This document shows positions 31,332-38,122 of a stretch of 46,292 nucleotides of DNA, one piece after another. The notes beneath the pieces are model-generated. The model had not been told where the DNA came from. It searched no databases and saw nothing but the letters and a program-made list of their open reading frames with translations. Within the stretch, counting starts at the first letter, position 1; each line of letters starts with the position of its first letter. Source of the stretch: Acetatifactor sp. Its GTDB lineage: Bacteria > Bacillota > Clostridia > Lachnospirales > Lachnospiraceae. The translations under genes were made by a program, and so were the position numbers. Location of the stretch: contig JAEDDX010000013.1 of the NCBI GenBank assembly GCA_016293615.1, positions 1-46,292 of the forward strand, read 5' to 3'.

Positions 31332-33422
31332 ATGTACAAGACTTATGAAATGGAACTTGCCGGACGTACCCTGAAGATCGATATCAATCGTGTGGGTAAG
31401 CAGGCGAACGGATGCGCATTCATGCATTACGGTGACACCACGGTACTGTGTACTGCAACGGCATCCGAGAAGCCCAGAGAGGGAATCGATTTCTTCCCCC
31501 TGAGCGTAGAGTATGAGGAGAAAATGTATGCAGTGGGCAAGATTCCCGGAGGCTTTAACAAGCGTGAGGGTAAGGCAAGCGAGAACGCCATTCTTACCAG
31601 CCGTGTCATCGACAGACCCATGCGTCCCCTTTTCCCCAAGGATTACCGCAATGATGTGACCCTGAATACCATGGTAATGAGCGTTGACCCTCAGTGCCGT
31701 CCCGAGCTCGTGGCTATGATCGGTGCTGCTGTGGCAACCTGCATTTCCGATATTCCCTTCGACGGTCCCTGCGCAATGACACAGATGGGACTGATCGACG
31801 GCGAACTGATCGTGAACCCTTCCCAGGAGCAGTGGAAGGTCGGTGATCTGAACCTGACCGTTGCATCTACCAGAGAAAAGGTGATCATGATCGAGGCCGG
31901 TGCAAACGAAGTGCCCGAAGCTAAGATGATCGAGGCAATTTACAAGGCTCATGAGATCAATCAGACCCTTATTGCTTTCATCGACAAGATCGTTGCTGAG
32001 TGCGGCAAGGCAAAGCACGAGTACACCAGTTGCGCAATCCCTGCAGAAATGTTCGAGGAGATGAAGAAGATCGTAACTCCCGAAGAGATGGAAACTGCCG
32101 TATTTACCGATGACAAACAGACCCGTGAGGGCAACATTCGTGCGATCACCGATAAGCTTGCCGAGGCTTTTGCTGACAAGGAAGACTGGCTTGCTATCCT
32201 TGGCGAGGCAGTATATCAGTATCAGAAGAAGACCGTGCGTAAGATGATCTTAAAGGATCACAAGCGTCCCGACGGCCGTGAGATCACCCAGATTCGTCCT
32301 CTTTCCGCAGAGGTTGATCTGATTCCCCGCGTTCATGGTTCCGCGATGTTCACCCGCGGACAGACGCAGATCTGTAATGTATGTACCCTGGCTCCTCTTT
32401 CCGACCAGCAGAAGCTTGACGGCCTCGATGAGAACGAAGTCAGCAAGAGATATATGCATCATTATAACTTCCCTTCCTACTCTGTAGGTGAGACCAAGCC
32501 CTCCAGAGGACCCGGAAGACGTGAGATCGGACACGGCGCACTCGCTGAGAGAGCACTGATTCCCGTACTTCCCAGCGAAGAGGAATTCCCTTATGCGATC
32601 CGTACCGTATCTGAGACCTTCGAGTCCAACGGTTCCACATCCATGGCTTCTACCTGTGCATCCTGTATGTCCCTGATGGCTGCAGGCGTTCCCATCAAGA
32701 AGATGGTTGCAGGTATTTCCTGTGGTCTTGTGACCGGTGAGACCGATGATGATTTCGTACTGCTTACCGATATCCAGGGTCTGGAAGACTTCTTCGGAGA
32801 CATGGACTTCAAGGTAACCGGTACCACCGAAGGTATCACGGCAATCCAGATGGATATTAAGATCCACGGCCTGACCAGACCTATCGTAGAAGGCGCTATT
32901 GCAAGATGCCGTGAGGCAAGAATCTTCATCATGGATACCTGCATGAAGCCCGCAATCGCAGCTCCCAGACCTGAGGTTGGTCCTTATGCGCCTAAGATCA
33001 TCTCCATCCAGATCGATCCTGAGAAGATCGGTGAGGTAGTAGGTCAGCGCGGTAAGACCATCAACGAGATCATTGCCCGCACCGGCGTGAAGATCGACAT
33101 TACCGACGACGGCAAGGTATCCGTATGCGGAACCGACAAGGCTATGATGGACAAGGCTGTCGAGATGATCAAGATCATCGTTACCGAGTTCGAAGAAGGC
33201 CAGATCTTTAAGGGCAAGGTCGTAAGCATCAAGGAGTTCGGCGCATTCATTGAGTTCGCTCCCGGTAAGGAGGGTATGGTTCATATCTCCAAGATTGCGA
33301 AGGAGAGAATCAACCATGTTGAGGATGTCCTGACACTCGGTGATGTGGTTACCGTAGTCTGCCTCGGCAAGGACAAGATGGGCAGAATCAGCTTTTCCAT
33401 GAAGGATGTCGCTCAGAAGTAA
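31332..33422 (+). CDS. pnp: polyribonucleotide nucleotidyltransferase (PNPase)
   Basis: PNPase degrades RNA 3' to 5' by phosphorolysis as a trimer. The 696 residues contain two RNase PH-like domains (first: PLSVEYEEKMYAVGKIPGGF; second: FTRGQTQICNVCTLAPLSDQ and GRREIGHGALAERALIPVLP), the linking helical domain, then KH (VVGQRGKTINEIIARTGVKI) and S1 (FKGKVVSIKEFGAFIEFAPG) RNA-binding domains. The ATG at 31332 (MYKTYEMELAG) follows GGAGG; an ATG four codons earlier overlaps that site. Confidence 0.97.
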   Translation: MYKTYEMELAGRTLKIDINRVGKQANGCAFMHYGDTTVLCTATASEKPREGIDFFPLSVEYEEKMYAVGKIPGGFNKREGKASENAILTSRVIDRPMRPLFPKDYRNDVTLNTMVMSVDPQCRPELVAMIGAAVATCISDIPFDGPCAMTQMGLIDGELIVNPSQEQWKVGDLNLTVASTREKVIMIEAGANEVPEAKMIEAIYKAHEINQTLIAFIDKIVAECGKAKHEYTSCAIPAEMFEEMKKIVTPEEMETAVFTDDKQTREGNIRAITDKLAEAFADKEDWLAILGEAVYQYQKKTVRKMILKDHKRPDGREITQIRPLSAEVDLIPRVHGSAMFTRGQTQICNVCTLAPLSDQQKLDGLDENEVSKRYMHHYNFPSYSVGETKPSRGPGRREIGHGALAERALIPVLPSEEEFPYAIRTVSETFESNGSTSMASTCASCMSLMAAGVPIKKMVAGISCGLVTGETDDDFVLLTDIQGLEDFFGDMDFKVTGTTEGITAIQMDIKIHGLTRPIVEGAIARCREARIFIMDTCMKPAIAAPRPEVGPYAPKIISIQIDPEKIGEVVGQRGKTINEIIARTGVKIDITDDGKVSVCGTDKAMMDKAVEMIKIIVTEFEEGQIFKGKVVSIKEFGAFIEFAPGKEGMVHISKIAKERINHVEDVLTLGDVVTVVCLGKDKMGRISFSMKDVAQK

Positions 33423-33494
33423 ACCGGTTATTACAGAGCTGATGCCTGCCGGAATACGATAAGGCATCGCTGATACGAATATGAAATCACAATG

Positions 33495-33530
33495 ATACGC
33501 GTTCTGCATGTTTCTGTGCAGAACGCGTAT
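33495..33530. other. 14-bp stem-loop downstream of pnp
   Basis: ATACGCGTTCTGCA (33495-33508) pairs perfectly with TGCAGAACGCGTAT (33517-33530). There is no T-run. It could block 3' exonucleases at the end of the pnp message. Confidence 0.8.
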
Positions 33531-33558
33531 GTGCATGTTCAGCAGGAAAACAAGCGTC

Positions 33559-33588
33559 TGCCCCGGCGAAGCATGCTTCGCCGGGGCA
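33559..33588. repeat. perfect 30-bp palindrome
   Basis: The half TGCCCCGGCGAAGCA (33559-33573) is followed directly by its exact reverse complement (33574-33588), with no spacer. It is very GC-rich in an AT-rich neighbourhood. It marks the border between the pnp region and the gene-poor block. Confidence 0.9.
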
Positions 33589-33633
33589 TGCAAAGCCTGT
33601 CGCAACACTCTCATGATAGGTTAACCATCATAA

Positions 33634-33675
33634 AATTCTGTATTTGTTGTATTTCATACAACAGAATTCTTTTTT
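33634..33675 (+). terminator. terminator-like hairpin containing TACAACA motifs
   Basis: AATTCTG and GTTGTAT (33634-33651) pair with ATACAAC and AGAATT (33656-33668), then TTTTTT. The hairpin is built around one inverted pair of the TACAACA motif that recurs in this block. Confidence 0.6.
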
Positions 33676-33892
33676 CTATTTTTGATTGTTGTAAAATCCA
33701 TCTTAATCAAGTTAAATAGCCGGCTATTTACAATACTTAGTCTAGATTTATTCATATTTATTGCATTCTTGTACAACCAATCTGCTACTAATCCATTTAT
33801 TAATAAAAGCTCAAGTTACAGCATTCCATACGACTATCCTATTTACAATTATTGCAGGTAAAAAACGTAATACTATTGTTCGCTGTACAACA
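33645..33892. repeat. TACAACA motif cluster, left flank
   Basis: Copies of TACAACA or TACAACC: forward at 33657, 33772 and 33886; reverse at 33645 and 33687. Forward copies are 115 and 114 bp apart, and two have the longer form TGTACAAC. The DNA between copies is not similar. A 16-bp perfect palindrome, AAATAGCCGGCTATTT, lies between them at 33713-33728. No gene is evident in 33423-33960. Confidence 0.6.
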
Positions 33893-34044
33893 AATTCAGA
33901 TGAATTACTCATCTATGCGGTACAGATTGAAACAAAGGGGGGAGGACACGGCCTAAGGTAACTATTTGCAAAGAAATCAGATGAAGAAAAAAAGGAACCG
34001 GGTAAAAAGTCAGATATGGAAGATGCATAGAGAAGGCAGAAAAA

Positions 34045-34357
34045 GGAATCAGATAAAGGAATCAGATAAAGGAATCCGATATAGAGGACAGATAAAGAAG
34101 GTCATCAAGAAGGAAACAGATCGGGCTAAAAACGAGATAAGAAAGGAGACAATGGATCAAGATCAAGACAAAAACTTAGCTAAGACAAAAGCGATGACCA
34201 GGACAAAGACTCGAGTCAAAGATTATGGCGAAAACCCAAGATAAAACAACAAGACAAAGACCAAGCCCGGGACCCTAGACAAAACCCAAGCCAAAGAATA
34301 AGACAAAACACAAGACAAAAACTGGCAGAGAAATAACCGGCAGAGACAAAAACAGAG
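34045..34357 (+). repeat. thymine-poor degenerate repeat leader
   Basis: GGAATCAGATAAA occurs twice in tandem (34045-34070), with a third diverged copy. From about 34160 to 34350 at least eight variants of AAGACAAAA follow at irregular spacing. T is very scarce on this strand, roughly 5 percent in the last 120 bp. It runs straight up to the AGGAGG of the next gene, so it should form an unstructured leader. The frame at 33966-34244 through it encodes an extremely basic 92-residue chain and is doubtful as a gene. Confidence 0.7.
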
Positions 34358-34360
34358 GAG

Positions 34361-35200
34361 GTGCTTATTACGAAAAAAGCGACATTGAGCTCTACAGAAC
34401 TTTATCAGGAAGCCGAAAGAAGATATGATGAATTATACAGGATGCGGGCAGAACTGGAAAAGACACTGGTTAAGTATCCTGAAGGAAGCATTCATGTGAT
34501 TCGGAACAGGGGATATGTGCAGTATTATCTAAGAAAGCAGTCCGGGCAAAGCTGTGGCGAATACCTGTCAAAGAGACAGACGGATACCATTCAAATATAT
34601 CTGCAGAAAAAGTATATGCAGGAGGTTTTGAGACTGCTAAGAAGCGAAATGGATTCTATCGAAAAATTTCTGAGAAATTGCAAACCTTCACAAGACAAGA
34701 TCCGAGGCTTATTCTCTGAACAACCGGAGGAGATCAGGAAACATCTGAAACCTGTCGATACCTCTGACGCTGACTATATCAAAGCATGGTCGGAAACTGC
34801 CTATGATAAAAAGCTGATTTCAGGGACGATTCCTGTTTTCATCACAAATAAGGGAGAGCCGGTTCGCTCAAAATCCGAGCTGATTATTGCAAATCGTCTG
34901 TATGATCTTCAGATTCCTTATAAATACGAGTGCCCTGTGTGGCTATCCGGGGAAAAGAAGATCTATCCGGACTTTACTGTTCTTAACATCAGAAAACGAC
35001 GAGAGATATATTGGGAACACCGAGGGATGATGGATGGTCAGGAATATGCCAATCATTCCGTGCAGCGTATGAGAGAATACCAACAGGCGGGAATCTATCT
35101 CGGGGAGGGTCTGATCATTACAGAAGAAACATCGTCTGTACCATTAGATACCGGCGAAATAGACCGAGTCATTCAACATTACATTCTGAACACAGATTAG
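34361..35200 (+). CDS. PD-(D/E)XK-like protein of unknown function
   Basis: Up to 279 residues. The N-terminal half is helical and probably coiled coil (TELYQEAERRYDELYRMRAE; YLQKKYMQEVLRLLRSEMDS). The C-terminal half carries a nuclease-like signature: RSKSELIIANRLYDLQIPYK, then KKIYPDFTVLNIRKRREIYW and EHRGMM. Its Glu, Pro-Asp and Glu-His fit a PD-(D/E)XK core, though the final Lys is replaced by His. Similar proteins are common and multicopy in Lachnospiraceae; I know of no assigned role. AGGAGG (34356-34361) is followed 8 bp later by ACG at 34370, where an ATG would be expected. GTG 34361 overlaps that site; TTG 34385 is also possible. The gene stands alone, AT-rich, flanked by TACAACA motifs. 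Confidence 0.75.
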   Translation: MLITKKATLSSTELYQEAERRYDELYRMRAELEKTLVKYPEGSIHVIRNRGYVQYYLRKQSGQSCGEYLSKRQTDTIQIYLQKKYMQEVLRLLRSEMDSIEKFLRNCKPSQDKIRGLFSEQPEEIRKHLKPVDTSDADYIKAWSETAYDKKLISGTIPVFITNKGEPVRSKSELIIANRLYDLQIPYKYECPVWLSGEKKIYPDFTVLNIRKRREIYWEHRGMMDGQEYANHSVQRMREYQQAGIYLGEGLIITEETSSVPLDTGEIDRVIQHYILNTD

Positions 35201-35804
35201 TGACGAATCTGTTGTATGCATTGCAACCTAGAAGCGAATTTTTACTTAAATTGTTGTGATTTTTTTCTTGTGAGATTTCTTGAAATTGTATAATACAACA
35301 AGACAGCATGTATTTCGTCCTTTTGATGTGTACCTGTACAACAGAAAATACAATTGCGGAGAAGAATGATGTATTAACCTTGCAATTGACTGGCTACGTG
35401 GGCTTGATTGCGATAAATGGACACTTTCTTTATAGAATTGATGTATGACTGTACAACAAAAATGAATCTTTTTGAACGATATATGAAAAATGGAGTCGGA
35501 GTGTGAAACAATCCGGAGCTTGCTGCCGCCACACAGCAGTGCAGTATGTCATACGGTGAAAATCAGAAGTGTGACCCGCGAAACAATTCGGAGGCCCCGG
35601 GTCTGCGAGGAAGACAGCGTAACACTTTTTATCGGAGGAGGGTGCCTGAAGCTTGCCCGGACATGAGAAGACCGGACTATTGAGAAGGGCAGGGAGTGTA
35701 TGCGAGGAATGTGTGAGCGCGTATTTTTTTCGGCGACATGGGAGCAATCATCCGAAAGAGATAATATATATTTCTAAACAAAATATAAAAATAAAATATA
35801 TACA
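35201..35804. other. gene-free stretch with TACAACA motif cluster, right flank
   Basis: A small stem (ACAGATT/AATCTGT, 35192-35212) spans the stop of the preceding gene. TACAACA copies: reverse at 35210; forward at 35294, 35337 and 35452, the last two within TGTACAACA 115 bp apart. TATAAT at 35289-35294 abuts the first forward copy. From about 35500 to 35740 the composition becomes GC-richer; a 105-codon frame on the minus strand there shows no family resemblance and no ribosome binding site. I see no supported gene. Confidence 0.55.
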
Positions 35805-35833
35805 TTGACACGCGAGGTATATTGTGATATTTT
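35805..35833 (+). promoter_or_regulatory. promoter of the padR gene
   Basis: TTGACA (35805-35810), a 17-bp spacer and TATTTT (35828-35833). The 12-mer ATATTGTGATAT (35819-35830) covers the spacer and -10; it also occurs at 45468-45479 before the LysR gene and is a candidate operator. Confidence 0.6.
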
Positions 35834-35840
35834 GTATCTT

Positions 35841-36143
35841 GTAAGAAGTGATATGCCATAGCAGCAGGAGAAGTATGACCCGATCACCGCGACGATTTCA
35901 GAAGAAGGATTCGAGTGTGCCGAAGGATTGGCATTTCGGTATGATCACCGCGACGCCTACGGAAGAATGGCTCGAATGCACTGACGGTATCGGAATGCGA
36001 CTCCGAACGCCATGCGCCTTCGAGCGTATCCGAATACCATGACAGCACCGGCATAATGGACAAAGCGGGATAGGGGCAGAGCAGTACCGGCTGCGAGGCA
36101 GTATCGAAATCAGAACATCAAGGATGGAAAGGATGGTGGAAAG
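35841..36143 (+). other. 300-nt structured leader before padR
   Basis: From the inferred start of transcription to the padR ATG there are about 300 nt. They include a 13-bp direct repeat, GATCACCGCGACG, at 35882-35894 and 35943-35955, and a dyad GGTAT-CGGA / TCCGAATACC between about 35980 and 36040. No riboswitch class is recognised. Short frames are present but unsupported. Confidence 0.4.
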
Positions 36144-36467
36144 ATGTCTATTACATCGGATCTTTTAAGGGGAAACACGGACACAATACTACTGGCAAGC
36201 CTGGTGGAGCATGACAGCTACGGGTATTTAATTAACAAGGAGATCATGTCAAAGACGCAGGATCATGTTGAGTTAAAGGATGCAACCCTGTATACGGCAT
36301 TCCGCAGACTGGAGAAGGATGGACTTGTCACTACCTATTGGGGGGACGAGGAAGTCGGCGCGCGGAGGAAGTACTATTCCATTACCGAAAAGGGAAGAGA
36401 AGTATATCAGCAGTACAAAAACGAATGGCTTGCGGCCAAGGAAATGATTGACAGATTATTAGTATAG
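36144..36467 (+). CDS. PadR-family transcriptional regulator
   Basis: A 107-residue winged-helix PadR protein: LLRGNTDTILLASLVEHDSY then GYLINKEI, the wing segment LKDATLYTAFRRLEKDGLVT, and RKYYSITEKGREVYQQYKNE at the end. Small PadR proteins of this subgroup usually repress their own operon together with an envelope-related HAAS/DUF4097 gene, which is exactly the next gene (38 bp downstream). The inducing signal is unknown here; in relatives it is often an antimicrobial or membrane-active compound. Confidence 0.88.
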   Translation: MSITSDLLRGNTDTILLASLVEHDSYGYLINKEIMSKTQDHVELKDATLYTAFRRLEKDGLVTTYWGDEEVGARRKYYSITEKGREVYQQYKNEWLAAKEMIDRLLV

Positions 36468-36505
36468 CAGGGGATGCGCAGACTTGCGCAGGAAGGAGAT
36501 TCATT

Positions 36506-37825
36506 ATGAAGGACAAAATCAGAGAGGAAATCGAAGCACTCTTTCAGGGTGCGCCTGATACACAGGAAGCCCGTGAGCTAAAAGAGGAAATGACCTCCAA
36601 TGCCGAAGAAAAATACAGTGATCTTCTTGCAAGAGGCTTCAGCGAGGAGCAGGCATACACCATGGTGATGGCTTCTATCGGTGATGTGAAGGAGCTTCTG
36701 GAGGATCTGAAGATTCAGAATGGCGCTGCAAAGGATCCTGAAAGAGAGAACCCTGAGGGAAAGCGCAGTGAATACTGGGAGAAATCAGCAGAATACTGGA
36801 AGTGGCAGGGAGAATACATCGAGAAGCAGGCTAAGAATATCGGACATCAGGCAAAGGATGCCATCGATACCATCATGGCAAGCGGAATCTGGGACAATAT
36901 TTCTTCCAGCATCAAGCAGATCATCAGCACTGTCGGGATGAGCATGCAGACCGAAGAGGGAGAGTATACCGACAAGGTTCTCTACAACGAGAGACATTTT
37001 TCGCCGGACGGAATCACAGAAATCGTGGCCGAGATTCAGAATTCTCCCGTGGATTTGGAAGTGCACACCACGACGGACGGGGATATCCTGATTCAGGAGT
37101 ATTACAACAAGGCTCCCCTGCCGGAGCAGAAGCTGGAGTATTCCCTGGTTGGCGGACAGCTGAAGCTTCAGTATGGTACCAGAGTGATAGGTATTCACAG
37201 AAGAGGTGTCATCAAAATGTATTTGCCCGAGAGTCTGGCTGACAGTCTGAGTGCCTTCAGCGCGATTACGGCATCGGGAGATATTGCCCTGGATAAGCTG
37301 GGCGCAGCAAAGCAGACCTTCAGAACGGCCAGCGGTGATATTGTCGGTGTGATTGCAAGCGGTGATATTACCTTCAATACTGCAAGCGGTGATGTGAACT
37401 TCAACACCATCTGCGGCAATTGTCAGGTTCGTACCGCGAGCGGCGATGTTTCCATCAAGCAGGTAACGGGTACCATTACCCAGAGCTCAGCGAGCGGTGA
37501 TGTGGAGATCGAGATTCTGGAGGGCGACGGCACCTTCCATACCGCCAGCGGAGACATCGAAGTGACGGTGACGGATGCAGCGAGGACGCTAGAGTGCGGT
37601 GCTGCGAGCGGTGATGTGGAGGTCACTCTCCCCGCCGGAGCGAGTGTACAGATGACCCTGAATACCGGAAGCGGTGACATCAGCACCTTCTGTGACGGTA
37701 TTCATACCGACGAGCATGTGGACTATGTAAAACACGGAAAACATGCAGTTGGCAATGTCGGCGCAGAACCCTATCTGCAGCTTCGTGTCACAACCGCGAG
37801 CGGAGATATCGAGATCAAAAGATAA
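36506..37825 (+). CDS. HAAS-DUF4097 beta-repeat protein
   Basis: Residues 1-75 form a HAAS/DUF1700-like helical domain (RELKEEMTSNAEEKYSDLLA, RGFSEEQAYTMVMASIGDVK). After a linker, residues 155-439 are DUF4097 beta-helix repeats: the tetrapeptide ASGD followed by Ile or Val recurs about nine times at intervals near 17 residues (TASGDI, SASGDV). No signal peptide or clear membrane helix is seen, so it may be cytoplasmic or on the inner face of the membrane. Function is unknown; pairing with padR suggests a role in envelope stress. Confidence 0.82.
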   Translation: MKDKIREEIEALFQGAPDTQEARELKEEMTSNAEEKYSDLLARGFSEEQAYTMVMASIGDVKELLEDLKIQNGAAKDPERENPEGKRSEYWEKSAEYWKWQGEYIEKQAKNIGHQAKDAIDTIMASGIWDNISSSIKQIISTVGMSMQTEEGEYTDKVLYNERHFSPDGITEIVAEIQNSPVDLEVHTTTDGDILIQEYYNKAPLPEQKLEYSLVGGQLKLQYGTRVIGIHRRGVIKMYLPESLADSLSAFSAITASGDIALDKLGAAKQTFRTASGDIVGVIASGDITFNTASGDVNFNTICGNCQVRTASGDVSIKQVTGTITQSSASGDVEIEILEGDGTFHTASGDIEVTVTDAARTLECGAASGDVEVTLPAGASVQMTLNTGSGDISTFCDGIHTDEHVDYVKHGKHAVGNVGAEPYLQLRVTTASGDIEIKR

Positions 37826-37849
37826 ATCTTCGAAAAAAACATTTTGCTC

Positions 37850-37939
37850 TTGCTTTTTGCCCTGTGCTCTACTATAATGTTTATACAAGATGTAGATGCA
37901 TTTAGTGCGAAAAACGAGAACTGACACAAGATATAGTGC
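37850..37939 (+). promoter_or_regulatory. nrdD promoter with two NrdR-like boxes
   Basis: TTGCTT (37850-37855), a 17-bp spacer and TATAAT (37873-37878). Box 1, ATACAAGATGTAGATG (37883-37898), and box 2, ACACAAGATATAGTGC (37924-37939), share ACAAGAT in phase. Box 2 fits the known NrdR consensus (ACACwAtATaTwGTGT) at about 14 of 16 positions, box 1 more weakly. Their 41-bp separation is about four helical turns, as needed for cooperative NrdR binding. Confidence 0.65.
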
Positions 37940-37941
37940 AT

Positions 37942-37972
37942 GGCCGCATCTGATTGAGGATGCGGCCTTTTT
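37942..37972 (+). terminator. terminator inside the nrdD leader
   Basis: GGCCGCATC (37942-37950) pairs perfectly with GATGCGGCC (37959-37967), then five T residues. It lies between the NrdR-box promoter and nrdD, about 150 bp before the start, so it must be read through or antiterminated unless another promoter exists. A second stem, TGTATCAC/GTGATACA, follows directly. Confidence 0.8.
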
Positions 37973-38122
37973 CTGTATCACAGCTGTCTGTATGGCGTGA
38001 TACATCAGGCAACTGCGGGGAAATGATGTTACCTGCATGTCGGAACGAGGCGGTATGCTCGTTTTAAATCATTGTGTCAGAAGCAATTTTCCCGGGGCGG
38101 ATAACGAAAGGTATGGGGCGAG

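Noticed and set aside
33966..34244. 92-codon frame encoding a very basic peptide
   Set aside because: It lies within the simple-repeat, T-poor leader, has only a TTG start without a good ribosome binding site, and its composition follows from the repeats.
33645..35458. CRISPR array or integron cassette array formed by the TACAACA copies
   Set aside because: The motif is only 7-9 bp, the intervals are about 115 bp, and no RYYYAAC/GTTRRRY attC pairs, cas genes or integrase were found.
35430..35747. 105-codon minus-strand frame between the nuclease-like gene and padR
   Set aside because: No family resemblance, no ribosome binding site, irregular composition; probably chance.
35848..36042. Short frames in the padR leader
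   Set aside because: Weak or absent start signals, Arg/Pro-rich chance-like products, and overlapping alternatives in two frames.
37972..38122. Cobalamin riboswitch before nrdD
   Set aside because: No B12-box-like sequence was seen; NrdR boxes and a terminator account for the leader better.
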